Below are positions 20,995 to 33,843 of a stretch of 64,000 nucleotides of DNA, piece by piece. Origin of the DNA: Vicia villosa (lineage: Eukaryota; Streptophyta; Magnoliopsida; Fabales; Fabaceae); assembly GCF_029867415.1 (NCBI RefSeq), contig NW_026706265.1, positions 1-64,000 on the forward strand, read 5' to 3'. Below the pieces are notes generated by a model that worked only from the letters and a program-made list of their open reading frames with translations, did no database searches and was not told the origin of the DNA. A program made the position numbers and the translations under genes. Positions within the stretch are counted from its first letter, which is position 1. Every line of letters starts with the position of its first letter.

Positions 20995-23900
20995 ATTTTT
21001 TAACAATTCTTGCTTGCAGGTTCCCATGGGGCCAACCCCTGCGTTTCTACTATGGGCCATTACCTATCATCCGTAGGATCAATGCTAGGCCAGATCCGAC
21101 GTTCTCATGACTGAGAGTGTATCATGGATATTCAAGAACGCAATGCACAGGATTGCATCCCAGGTTTCTTTTATTTTCTTTTTTTATTTATATAATGGTT
21201 TAATCATAAATATATTAGTATATATATAATTTATATTTTTTTAATTATTTTTAATTAATTAGGATTAAGATTATAATTATTTCCGACTGTTATCCCGATT
21301 ATTTATCTCGATTTTTCGAGTTAATTTATTTAATCATTAATAATTAGAAATCACAAAAACCCTAGAACGGTGATATAAGATATCAGGGTTTGCCCAATCC
21401 CATGAGTTTTTTAGCCAAAATCTTAGGATTTAATTTATTATTCGTTTTGACCGTATTAATCGGTCGCGATGGGTAATAATCGATCATTTGATTATCAATT
21501 AAATTAATATAATTCAAATAACATTCATTTGGCTAAAGGGTTTCAACCATTTTTATTGGTTGCGATGATTAGCCTATTCCCTTATTCTAATTCGCTATTC
21601 TTTTTAATCGAATCAATCGATTACGAGGGGTAACGATACAAACTAATTATTTAATTATTAAAAAATACCATAATTCGTTATCAGTAATAATCAAATCAAT
21701 TGATTAAAATTGGTAACGATACAACTTCAAATCTGTTAACTCTGGCGATTGAATCTATTGATCGTTGCGGTTAATAGTGCTAAATTAAAACCAGGGTTGT
21801 ACGCCCAAATCCTAAAACACTTCTCAAAACCTTTCAAAACCACAATACTAAACTATGGATTTTCATCCTCATCAATTAGACAATTCAAAAACGCTTTTCA
21901 AAGCACAAACAATTTCAAACACCTTCAATTCTAATTCTAAGGCGTACAACCCTTCCCCGAACTACGTAGACTCTGATCCTCTATAAGGAGGTACGTAGGC
22001 ACTTGGCAACAAGGCGAGTCCCCTTCCTTCTAAATCTCATTTTTCCCGATTTATTTCCCTTAATTATTTAACCCTCGAAAGCATAAACCTTACCTTAATA
22101 CTCTTAGCCATAAAATTGTTGACCTTAGATTCAAAGCCATAGGAAAGGGTTGAGGGTGCCTAACACCTTCCCTCGACCTGAATATAGTATCTTACCCTGA
22201 TCTCTTAATTGCATAGGTTTCCTATTCGCCTTGGTAGAATAGGTGGCGACTCTAAACATATATTTTTAGGCAGGTTGCTACACGAATGAATGCAAAAGAA
22301 ATACGGGGAAAAGAAGAAATTATTTACAAGTGTGCTCGCTTAGGCCCCGTGACCCAATGCCTACGTATCCCTTTCAGGAATCAGAGCGACCGTAGTTCGG
22401 GTCAATAGTTTCCATTGGTTTTGTGTTTTTTAGTTGAACAGAGGTTAAGGTCACAATCCATGATGCTCGACCTTTGGAGACTTATACGCCTAATTTTGGA
22501 ATGGACTTAACTTGTTCTTAAGAAGAAAAGAATCTTGGGTTTGTGTTTTTTATGTAACTACATGATGAACAAAACCCAATACAAGGTTTCGCACCACTTC
22601 ATTACTTTGTTTTAATTTGAGCCTTTATTAGGCGTTTTAAATGTTTTTGGTTAGGTATTTTTTTAAGGGAATTTACTTTGCGATTTGAATCACATAAAGA
22701 TGTATAATGATCGAGAAACAGATTAGGGAATAAATCCCACTCATTTCTATCCCATTATGTAATGTTCGAGAAACAGATTAGGGAATGAATCCCACTCATT
22801 TCTCTCCCATTAAGTAGTGATCGAGAAACAGATTAGGGAATAAATCCCACTCATTTCTCTCCCACTAAGTGTTTGAGAAACAGATTAGGGAATTAATCCC
22901 ACTCATTTCTCTACCACTTTTAATAAGGTGTGATTCACATCTCTATTTATTAGTGTTTTAATGTTGAAAAGAAAAAGAATGAACAAGGGGAACTAACCTA
23001 TTCTCTAATCTAAGTTATTCTAATTCCTATTTAAGGACTAACCTAACATCCAAAGGGAATTATACTAATATTATAATAAAATTCTATCCCTATGTCAATC
23101 AAGTGAAATTATTTACCAGAAGGTATTAGACTAAACAATTATATACAAAAAAGAAATTTAAGTAAAAAGAGAAGAAAAATGATTTAAAATTCTACTTCAG
23201 GTCTTAGCACATTTAAATACTTCTAAAAGTATACACAAAAAGAAACTAAGGTTATTGCTTAAATGCAAATCAAATTATGGACTAAATTCACATGATTAAC
23301 CATTTAGAAACACACACTAATCGGGTAGACAAAACCTAATGAAAATCTAATCAAAACATGGAATTGAACTTTTATTTTTTATGCACAACATGATATAGGA
23401 GTCTACTGATGTCACATAAAAAAAGGCAAGTAAATTCTACTCCTAAGGCATTCAACCAAATTATCTTGTAAAACATACTAAACATAAAAGTAAAATGAAC
23501 ACATGTGAGAAAATGATTTATTAAAAATAGTAAACTAATTTCTAAAAACCTACAAAAAAATACTAAAAATATTTACACACAGAATTCTACCTAAAACCTA
23601 TTTTTATTTATTTTTTATTTCATTTAAAACTGATTCGTGAATCAAAAAGTAGAAGGGAAACAAAATTGAAATAAAAGAAAGTTTAGAGCAAGCAGGGGTG
23701 TATTAGTAAAAATGAATTGAACTAAATTCTAGTGTTGGCACACTTGGGCTTCAAAACCTTGGGGTGTGGATAGGAGATGGCGCTAGGCCCAACTGCTCAC
23801 GTGGCCCAGACCTACACATACCATTTTATTTTCTTTGTTTCAATTATTATTCTTTAGCATGTTATTTATTATTTACCATGGTTTTTATGAACAAATAAAA

Positions 23901-25147
23901 TGTAAATGGGCATGTAACAAAATATCAATGGGTCACCTTCATCATTTAAGCCAGAAAGGACAAAATAGTAAACCTGACCCAATCACCAAGTGCCAACGCG
24001 TTACAATCATTATTTGAAAATAAAATAAAGCAAGAAAGTTGGAAATGGGACCAATGAAGCTTGACAACTCAGCTTGGCCGTCAAAAGATAAGGAGAATGA
24101 CAGATGCCGGAGATTCCACTCTGGTCGTCTTCTCCGGTGGTGCTCCACCATAGCTGCGACCTAACACGCCCAGAAATGACTATCTCCACCACCATTCGAC
24201 TCGGTTTTTCACGTTGGATTCTTATTCGGGCTCTATTTTCCTTAAGTCTTCCTCTAAATCACTAACTGAACACAAATCTAAAACCCTAACATGAATAAAC
24301 CCCATGAAAAACAAAACTATTTACATCGATCAACTCCTTGTGGTACACAGAGCTCAAATGCATCATTAGGAAACATTAAGAGCGAAAACATCGTCATCTA
24401 TTCACAGATCAAAATCGGAAAAGAATCTTAAACCATTTCATGCTTTAATCCAGGTATAAACATGCTAAGAACGTTCCCGTTACTTACCTGAGAAAATTCC
24501 GAGTTAATTGAACGAGAGAGAAACTCCACAGCTGCCGCTTCCCAACCTTCGATCTTTGATTGAACCTTCGATGAACTCAATCCTCTGAGGAATAAACTCA
24601 GAGGTCTTGGACTATGCTATTGCAACCGAATCTTGGAGATGATCGTCAACATGATGAAGATGGTGAGAGATCTTTGAAGATTATATTGGATGAGAAATAA
24701 ACTCATCTTGTGGAAATTCTCGAAAATGTTATCGTGAACATGATGACGGTGCTTGAATTCTTGAATGCCAAATGATCAATGAATCGTTACTGTAGGTTGA
24801 AGAGGATGATGATGGAGGTCGATGAAGATTTATTGATTGATGGTGAAGATGACGGTTATGGAAGGTTGATGAAAGTGGTTGTCATGGCGGTTAGGGTGGT
24901 TATGGTGATGAAGATCGTTGAGGAAGGTTGCAAGTCGGTGATGATAGTGATGGTGAAGAGAGAGAAGTCATGGAGTTTGTTACATGGTGGTTAGAGTTTG
25001 TTACATGGTGAAGATGAGAGGAAAGAGAGAGTGATGTTAGTGAATGAGAAAGATGAGAGAGATGAAGATGAGAGGATAGAGTGAAACTGAAAAAGTGTGG
25101 AGAATAAAATTATGAAGCCTCGGTTCCCTGATTTGTGAAGGCTTCGT

Positions 25148-25158
25148 CCTTTATATAG
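25148..25158 (-). promoter_or_regulatory. TATA box of E3 LTR A
   Basis: Minus-strand CTATATAAAGG lies about 1.57 kb from the LTR 5' end. The matching segment is missing from LTR B. Confidence 0.55.
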
Positions 25159-26716
25159 TGTGGTGGTTCATGGATTTTAAGGTGTGGATCTTGTATTATA
25201 GATGATTCTTTCCTTTGTAAACTTAACATACCAGTTGAAGGCATTTTGAGTAAGCTTATCATATGCTTTTACGCTTCATCCTGTTGCATGGCATTATGGA
25301 AAAATAAACTTTGCTTCACGTGCCCATAATTCTGATTGGCTCACTTCATGTTTGTGCATAGCCCGCGTGCGCAGTCTTGCTTGTTATTGTTATCAGACAC
25401 AAACTTTCAGGGGCATGACTTTAGAACGTCGTATCTTGATTCAAACATAACCAGAAGCTTTAATTCTTGTACCATTTGAAAGAGGACATGGAGGAGGACA
25501 TGCTTATATTGAGTTTGATTCAATTAGGTGCTTGAATTTCCTTGAATATTGATTCAAAGACAACATACCATGTGCTTGATCATTTGTCTCGTGCGTGCCC
25601 TAAATTTGTGCCCAGCATCTCGTCAAGACATGACTTTTCCAGGGTGTGACTTTGTTGACTTATATCATCCTCCAAACACAACCAAATTCTATGGTTTTTG
25701 TCTTTTTGAATAAAGAACATAGAGAGGAAGAAAATGACACCAATATTGAATTTATAAGGCTCTCGTAATGCTCTTAAATTGGCTTCTAATATGGCGCACC
25801 ATGTGTTTGTTAAATTGCTTGCGCATGCCCAACAATTTTGCAAAGCAACTTGACTTGCATAAGTTTGAATTATTGAACTTCACCTCTCCATATTTTTTGA
25901 TCTAAACATCCAATCAAAAAACTTCCAACTACAAAGTTGTTGTATGCCATGAATGGAATAACTTTCGTGTTGAGACTTTCCTGAAAAAATGCCCTGAGAT
26001 ACGTGTAATCTTGGCATGAAGTGAGCTGCTCAACCAATTTTCAAATTCCTCAAAAAATTCTAAGTCTAGAGACTTTCTTCTTTTGGAAATTTCCTCTTTC
26101 CACTAACTTTCCTTTTTCGGCAATTTTACATTTTCTTGATTTTATTTTACTTTGTTGACTTTTCTTGACCAATTTTCATCCAAAGTTCAAAATTGGACAG
26201 TTGACCTTGACTTTGACCAAAAGGTCAACTGTTCTGATTTTTCCGATTCCAAATGAATTTTTCCGATTAATCCGTTTCTGATCTAATTCTCAATCAGTTT
26301 TTAACCAAAGAAGCTCCAATGAATATTTCTTCAGGATTACCACCTTTCATACTCAAAATCACCTCCTGATTAACTTTTGACCAAAAAGTCAACAGGGTTG
26401 ACTTTGGTCGAAACCCTAATCTTGGACATCCTGATGAACCTGAGATTTGTATCTTTTAACCAGATCTTTGACTCGGAGAGAATGAAACCCCGATTTTAGG
26501 AGTATGTCAAGGGAGATAATCCTTTTCAGTAAGACTTCAGATCTGATTCTTCTCAACCAAGAATTTCCTCAACCTCAGCCCCCCTTTGTTAATTTTCTTG
26601 AACAGTAACTGTGATATGGATGAATGCATCGAATGAATGACCTACATGAGGTATGCACATGGATGTGATGTGAAAGCCAATTGGGTAATAAATAAGTGGG
26701 CAAATTTTGGGGTGCA

Positions 26717-26735
26717 CCAGCTGCCCCTATTCAAT
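26717..26735 (-). promoter_or_regulatory. Candidate polypurine tract of E3
   Basis: Minus-strand GAATAGGGGCAGCTGG directly precedes the TG end of LTR A. The same string also lies outside LTR B at 37511-37527. Confidence 0.4.
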
Positions 26736-26888
26736 CTTCTTGAACCTGAATGTACGAACGACACAAGTTCTGGACATGAGAGGTGTAAGTGGATTGAATA
26801 CCCAAAAGTACCATCAAAATTTGCATTCTGTGGTAAAGCAAAGAGTGTTGAATATTATCAAGAGATATCATCCAAAGGCGGACCAAAC

Positions 26889-27735
26889 AAATTGCTAACC
26901 TTAGTTAGGCTTGAAAAAGAGACACAACCGTAGAGTGGCTCAACAAGGAAGAAACCATCCGTAGAGGAATCTACCATATTGCTAACCTTAGTTAGACTTT
27001 GAAAAAGAGACACCACTTTAGCGTGACTTGACAAGGAAGAAACCATCCGTAGATGAATCTATCAAACTGCTAACCTTAGTTAGACTATGAAAAAGAGACA
27101 CAACCGTAGCGTGGCTCGACAAGGAAGAAACCACCCGTAGATGAATCTACCAAACTGCTAACCTTAGTTAGACTTTGAAAAAGAAGACACAACCGTAGCG
27201 TGGCTCCACAAGGAAGAAACCATCCGTAGATGAATCTACCAAATTGCTAACCTTAGTTAGACTTTGAAAAAGAAGACACAACCGTAGCGTGGCTCCACAA
27301 GGAAGAAACCATCCGTAGACGACTCTATAAAACTGCTAACCTTAGTTAGACTTTGAAAAAGAAGACCTAACCGTAGCGTGGCTCCACAAGGAAGAAACCA
27401 TCCGTAGACGACTCCACCAAATTGCTAAACTTAATTACACTTTGAAAAACAGACACAACCGTAGCGTGGCTCCACAAGAAATAAACCATCCGTAGATGAC
27501 TCTACCAAATTGCTAACCTTAGTTAGACTTTGAAAAAGAGACACAACTGTAGCGTGGCTCAACAAGGAAGAAACCATCCGTAGATGACTCTACCAAATTG
27601 CTAACCTTAGTTAGACTTTGAAAAAGAGACACAACTGTAGAGGGACTCAACAAGGAAGAAACCATCCGTAGAGGAATCTACCAGCTTGCTAACCTTAGTT
27701 AGACTTGGAAAAAGAGACACAACCGTAGAGTGACT
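26889..27735. repeat. About 88-bp tandem repeat, ~10 copies (E3)
   Basis: Units start GCTAACCTTAGTTAGAC near 26893, 26980, 27068, 27156, 27245, 27333, 27422, 27511, 27599 and 27688. Each contains GGAAGAAACCATCCGTAGA. Mismatches are scattered. The array lies next to LTR A on the 3'-UTR side, where Ogre-type elements often carry variable tandem repeats. Confidence 0.85.
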
Positions 27736-30700
27736 CTAGATCTGAAAAGATATGAAAATAATCATTGGACTTGACTGAAGAAGACTAGTAATGACTAGAC
27801 TCTTATTGGGGGTGTTATAAACACTGGATTTGGAAAGCGATGCCAATAAACATTGGGCTTGAAGGCGATGCAAATAACCATTGGACTTGAATGAAAGAAA
27901 AGCTAGTAATGACTGGACCTTATTAAGGGGCGCCAATAAACATTGGACTTTCAAGAAAGAATTGATACTTGCGCAGTGCAAGAGCTACATGGATCCCACA
28001 GGCCAAAGACGGGGTGTAACTCTTCAAGAGTGGCAATCATTCGAATTGCCACACACCAAGTATGGTTATCCAAATGATCGAGATATGAGACATTACCCTC
28101 ATTTCAATTGCACTCGGCAAATGGGAAAATAACCACGGAGACTAGTGACCACTAGACTCGACTAGAAGACGCCAGTAAACACTAAAAAATTTATGAGATA
28201 TTGATGCTTGTGAAGCATTAGAATTACATGGATCTCTCAGGCCAAAAGGCGGGATGCAATTCTGTAAGAGTGGCATTCATTCGAGTTGCCACACACCAAG
28301 TATGATTACCCAAATGATTGAAAAATGAGATGGGTTGAATGCCTATCCTCATTCGCACTCTAATATGCACGCAAAATACGGGAAAATAACCAAGGCAAAC
28401 TTACAAGAAGCAAGAGATATCCCTTATGCAAAAGGCAGTAAGGGGACTCACAAAAGGTAAATACAAATAGAAGACTGGTAACAACCAGACTCTGTTAGAG
28501 GATGCCAGTAGACACTGGACTTTGAAGAAGATATTGTTACATACGGAGCATAAGAACTACATGGTTCCCTCAGGCCAAAAGGCGGGGTGTAATTCTAAAA
28601 GAGTGACAATCACTTGAATTTCCACACACAAAGTATGAGTTATCCAAACGATTGAACTCAACAAAAGGGAAATAACCAAAAAGACAATGATCTTGACGAA
28701 GAGAGACTTTGTATCCAATCCACACTGGAGAAAGAAGGTGTGACCTCTTCTGGGGATATATTACTTCGTGCCTTTGGAGCACATACAAACTTGGCTTACG
28801 CATTGATGCATGTTTGATTTTTCCATGGCGTAATGCTCCATATTCATGGAAATGCTACGCGTTTTTGTAGATGCAATGTGAATGCAATGATTACTATATG
28901 CATAGCTAACGAGGGCCCTTTAGAGAATATTCCACTGAATTGTCGATCGAGCTTCGTCTCTGACCTCGGGAGAGGTAAGCACCAGGGATAATCCCCTTAG
29001 TGTTATGAACTCTGTGGGGGTGCCAATAGACATTGGACTTTGACTTGCAAGATGTACTTCTTCGTTGACTTGAAGAATGGCTTCTGACTTCTCAGCATGT
29101 GCCATTGCTTGGAGAATTTTCAGTTTGAGGAGATTCCATCAATTCACCATGTTGGGGATTAGAAAGCCGAATAAGGAACCCTTGTTGAGAGGATTGGAAC
29201 ACTCCTAGGAGAAATAAACTCCTATGCTTGGGGGGATAACAAATTTCAAGGAGAAATAAACTCCTATGCTCGGGGAGAGACTTTTTTCTAGGAGAAATAA
29301 ACTCATATGCTTGAGGAATGGAACCAACTCTCAGGAGAAATAACTCCTATGCTTGGGGAGAGATTAGCTTGTTGGGGAAAAGCATTATGATAATTATCAA
29401 CTCTGTGATGGTCAACTGCACTTTATAAGTGAATGATGATTCCTTCAATACAAACCAAAAGGATCATGCCCCAGGCTGCCCGACTTACGAAGATATTTAC
29501 CTCGAAAGGATTCTTATGCCCCAATTACTTGAGATCACTCTTCTCTGACATATTCAAGCATTTGAAATAGTCCTTCATGATCAATGGATCCTCGAGAGAT
29601 CTGCTGAATCTCAACGTAGCTGCCCCAGATTGACTGAATTTTGAGAGATATGTCTCGACATCAGTGCCTTAGATTAATTGACTTCACAAGAGAGATTCCT
29701 CGTCGTGATTGCCCCTGATTGATTGAATTTTGAGAGATATCTCTCGACATCACTGCCCCTGATTGGATGAGATCAAGAGAGAGATTCCTCGACTTGATTG
29801 ACCCATATTAATTGGGTTTGAGAGGTCAAACCTCGATTTGATTGCCCTTGATTGGTTGAACTCACGAGAGAGATTCCTCGTCGTGATTGCCCTTGATTAT
29901 GTACATCTTATCAGAATCTTTAAGTTTGTGGAAGCTAACTTTATCATACTCAATGGAGTCTTCAAACTCTTCCCCTCAGGGTATTTAATCAAAATGCATC
30001 TACTCAACAGAGTATTCAGACTTCTCCCCTCAGGGTAATCAATTAAATAAGGTATCAACTGATTTGCTCAATGGAGCATTGACCCTTCCCCTCAGGGTAA
30101 CCAATCAAGAATAGTATCAAACTGATCAGGCTCAGCGGAGTCTTCAGGCACTTGTCCCTTAATAATCAAACACGAGGGCCTCAAACTGTATATGCTCAAT
30201 GGAGCTTTCAAACTCTTGCTTTGATAATCATTCTCTGAAATGATCGCTTTTTACTCTACGGAGTTCTCAAGTCTCTTTTATTTTGCCATGATCAAGCTCT
30301 TCATGGATTCTCATTATAGAAACTTCCTTGATGTTTAAGCAAATGTTTTTTATGCAAAATAATGTTGATTATAAGAATGATAATTCTAATGCAAAGCTTA
30401 TGCTAGTCTTGAAGTTTAAAAACTTTTTATGCAATGAGGTGGCCACCTCTTGAGAATGAAAGATAAAGCGGGCATATAATACCAACATAGATATGTGTTA
30501 CGCTTCATTGGTAGTCAGCTAAACGCTATCTCATCAGAGTGCGCTTTCGAAATAAACCCTACTTCAATTAGGACTTTTAAGGGTTGTAACTTGGCCAAGT
30601 TCACGGTTTTCAGAAAATAAAGGATTTTTAAGCTCAAAATTATTTGGTACCCACCCCCTTCGTGATGTTCTCTAGTCCTAAGTTCAGTTAACTCAACATG

Positions 30701-31528
30701 AGTGTTTGTCCCTCACAAGGAATTTTGAAACGGTTGAGGAATCGATGAGGTTTTTAGGACATGACAGTCGCTCACCTTTTATTCTTTTGATTTACTATCA
30801 CACGAATTTGTTCTTGCTTTATTTTCACCATCATTTTTCTTTTTATTTCTATATATTTTTCTTTCATCCTTTTTTATTTTCATTTTTTTTGCCTTTTTTT
30901 TTTTGCTCTTTTTTTTGAACAAGTCGTGTGACCTCGCATTGTCCTTGATTCGTTGGAAGTGATTGTGACTGTCTCATTCTAAGATTGGTGAAGGATTACC
31001 ATTGTGGTATCTTCATCTTTTGTCCTCTTGGTAGGTGAAGGATAACCATCACAATTTTGACTTTCCTCAACCTTTTGAAGGATAACCATTGTTGTATCCT
31101 TAGATACATACCCTTTATGAGTTTTAAACACTTGATCAAGTTAAATGAACACTACCCTGCCCCTAGGTTAAAAATAAGGGTGTTTCTGATCAGAAAAGAA
31201 ACTCCTACTTCAAGGCTCAAAGGGGTTAACTAGGGTCTATCTCCCTTATATCTTCGGTGTTTAGGGATTTGAAATAATGCATGTACATCATCAGCAGGGT
31301 TTTATTCAAAAACACACAATTAGGGATTTTGCATTCCTATATCATCATTCTCCCCCCGCTATTTGCCTAAGCAAGTGCTTAGTAAAGTTGGTATCGTAAT
31401 GCCAAAACCTTTTTGTGAGTGAAAACGAATGGATTACTTCAAGACAAACATAAACAATGTATTATGGTTTTCATTCGAAAATTAACAAATTTTTACATGC
31501 TAGCAATGCTTAAACAAACAATGGAATG
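27736..31528. repeat. Repeat-rich, non-coding 3' region of E3
   Basis: I see no gene here. It is a patchwork of local repeats: three copies of a ~200-base block with GGCCAAAAGGCGGGGTGTAA (about 27985, 28240, 28570); four to five copies of AGGAGAAATAAACTCCTATGC (29207-29355); a TTTTGAGAGATATCTCTCGACAT family (29585-29900); and a CTTCCCCTCAGGGTA family (29966-30240). A T-rich stretch at 30775-30920 follows. Confidence 0.65.
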
Positions 31529-32826
31529 TTACAAATGAGAATGCAATAAAGAACTAAATGAATACCCTTGTAGAGGAGACTTGACTCCGTATGGACTTAT
31601 TGCTCTTGAATGCTTTTTGTAGTTTTGATACCCCATTGAGACTTTAATATATGCAAGATCCTCTTGGAGTGAATGTGATTGTTCTGAAATCAACGAGGAC
31701 TTGAATTCTTCCTTTGAATGTCTTATGATCTTCAGTTGAATGGCTAGGTGCCCCAGCATGGTAGCCACTTAGCATTATCATATGTTCCTTCCACACCCTT
31801 TAGATTACTTCCCAGAAGAATATTCCAACAAAGGCGTACAAGAATGGTGCATTTTTGCCTTACTTTAGGGATTCGAGCAATGCAAATGATACAATGCTCA
31901 AGATAGACAATGTCTTGCTTATCCCTCAGTCGGGAGCCCCAAATATAGCTGCTAGAACGATAATTACCATCATGACTGAAAAAGCCTTGTATTATCATCA
32001 AACTCAGGAGAGATATTCGTGGTAAGGAACCCCAAAACACCAACCAAAATACCAATAATCCGGGATATAACTGAGCACAAGGTATTGAAAATACATCGGT
32101 TCATTCCTCACGTTCTCTTTGTTTCTGTAGACAATCAAAAGTCGTTGAGAAGGAAATTCGGGAAGAGGTTCCCCAGGATATGAAGAAGATCCTCCGAGAA
32201 TGAGAAATCTCTTTGTAGAACACTCTTGATTACCACATGGAAAAAGACTGACGAGATTGCACAAGAATTTGTAGTGCTTTAGGGATTCGAGCAATGAAAA
32301 TGGTGCAATGCTCAAGATAAGAATACGTCTTGCTTATCCCTCAGTCGGGAGCCCCAAGAAACTTCCACATATGTACAAGTGATTATTACCACTTTGGCTT
32401 GCATGTCCAAACTATCCAGAGAGAGAATAAATGACCTTTGTAGATTTTTGATATCAGGCACTAGGCATAAACCAACAATATCTAACTCGAAGGAGTCACG
32501 ACCTTTTATGGCTTTCAAACTTTTCTCCAAGAAGTGGAACTTTTTGTCAATTTCAATAATCGGGAAGCTTGAAGACTTCAATTCCCACATTGTTCTCATG
32601 ATGTAAAGTATCCTTGACAGTAATAAGAATCTCAACAGTATTTCAGACATTCTTATTCATAAGACCTCCTTCTGAGTGAGATTGACATTTGCATTTGGCC
32701 TCTGAGGAACTTGTCTCAATTCTTCTTGTCAAAGAGAAAAGGCTTGAATAACCTCCACACACTGATTCATGTTAGTCCCCACTTCTATTCTCGTCTCAGT
32801 CAGAAAACCTCACGGAGTTGTTCCAT
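31529..32826 (-). pseudogene. Decayed gag remnant of E3
   Basis: The minus strand near 32826-32675 reads, with stops, a gag N-terminus: MEQLRE..., then TNMNQCVEVIQAF, then QEELRQVPQRP. Further on, 32600-32450 reads FLEKSLKAIKG and FELDIVGLCLVPDI, matching the E1 phrase LCLVPN ahead of the capsid. Downstream the frame is unrecognisable. An ~84-bp segment containing CTTATCCCTCAGTCGGGAGCCCC is duplicated (about 31862-31945 and 32275-32357, roughly three-quarters identical). The identification rests on short motifs. Confidence 0.5.
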
Positions 32827-33823
32827 TGTTAACTTTCAAGCACATAGCGGTGAGAAGTCAACTTGCATTGTTGCTGAAACCAGAACTTGAGTAGAAGGGG
32901 CCCCCATAAGCTTCTGATAGAACCATGAAATGCATGATATTATGAATGCATGTTTCATTTATGGAGAATCCTAAAGTCTTTTCACATATTTGTTTCTCTT
33001 TTACTCTTCTTTTTTTTTTTGCATATAGTATCTTTTCTTTCTTTCTTTTTTCTTTTCTATCATTTCTGTCTTTCTACTTTTTTCGTTTCCTTTTTCTCCT
33101 TTTTTTTTGGAAACAGACTTTAGGATCCCCCACAAATGAAGTGGATAAAGTAATGATGTTATGCAATGCAAAAGCATGGGATCAAGGTCCATATAATCCG
33201 AGTAACCACTATACAATCCATGAATAACTGATATAGGTCAGATGTCATGAGATCAAAGTTTCAGCATAGGTACCACAAAACCATAAGAACAATAGTCACC
33301 ATCAGAACAGAATAGTCACTAACGGTACCTGTCATGTATATCCCACCCCACTCACAGGTGAATCTAGGTCAAGGTAGGTCAAAAGGTCTCCAGCGTTAAC
33401 AATTCTCCTGAAACACCATCATTGTTGCAAATACATGCCAACAATGGTATCTCATTCGAATCTCAACTGGTCGTGGGTCTCATGATCGCAATCAACAGAA
33501 CTTGAAATTTTGTTGGCGTCATGACTATCCACTCTATCCTAGGTATCCTATTTGTCAACTCTGGCCTGGGTATTGGGCCTTTTACCTCATAGAACATCCC
33601 ACCCAACCTGCAAACAGAGAAAATATGTGGTCCCCACGGGACCCATAATATAGTCCATATGCATGCGAAAAGTAAACATGATATGCAAGAAGAAAGTAAA
33701 CATGATATGCAAGCATATATACAGGATATAAACATATAAACAAACAAAGAAACACCCAATAAACAAACAAACAAACAAAGGCTAGGATCGACTCGCTAAG
33801 AATGGACCAGCACATGTCTGACA
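32827..33823 (-). other. Leader region of E3
   Basis: No gene is supported. It includes a pyrimidine-rich tract (about 32995-33112) and lies between the gag remnant and the primer site, so it is read as leader. Cysteine/phenylalanine-rich frames at 33463-33824 come from repeats of ATGATATGCAAG and AACAAACAAAC. Confidence 0.5.
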
Positions 33824-33841
33824 TCCCCAGTAGAGTCGCCA
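33824..33841 (-). promoter_or_regulatory. Primer-binding site of E3 (tRNA-Arg type)
   Basis: Minus-strand TGGCGACTCTACTGGGGA differs by one base from the E1/E2 sites and is two bases from LTR B. Confidence 0.72.
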
Positions 33842-33843
33842 GC

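Larger units (their letters stand above)
19612..22282 (+). repeat. Solo LTR of an Ogre-like element, 2,671 bp
   Basis: It starts TGTCATACCCCAAAATTTGCC and ends GGTTGCTACA. The 5-bp sequence CGAAT is present immediately on both sides (19607-19611 and 22283-22287), and LTR B shows the unoccupied site (near 34080), so the borders are certain. No internal DNA or second LTR remains, hence recombination left a solo LTR. It is on the opposite strand to its host E3. Inside are a TATA box (20225-20235) and a tRNA-like module (20914-20994); no gene. Confidence 0.93.
19370..26716 (-). repeat. LTR A of E3 (3' LTR), split by a solo LTR
   Basis: It begins TGTCACTACCGCG (+ strand) and ends GGGGTGCA. Its two parts, 19370-19611 and 22288-26716, match LTR B from 33844 to 37510 along their length apart from small differences and one ~1-kb stretch (about 24744-25747) absent from B. 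Net length without the insert is about 4.67 kb. Contains four copies of a GAGAAACAGATTAGGGAA unit near 22710-22910 and a TATA box at 25148-25158. Confidence 0.8.

Noticed and set aside
23835..24195. Frames repeated at 35634-35994
   Set aside because: Both lie in the LTRs of E3; repetition reflects LTR homology, not coding conservation.
24779..24994. Met/Val/Glu-rich frame
   Set aside because: Simple GATGATGG-type composition in LTR A; no domain.
26889..27735. Regular direct repeats resembling a CRISPR-like array
   Set aside because: Units are contiguous 88-bp tandem repeats without unique spacers, in a plant retrotransposon.
30706..30918. Phe-rich frame, membrane-like
   Set aside because: Comes from a T-rich tract in non-coding E3 DNA.
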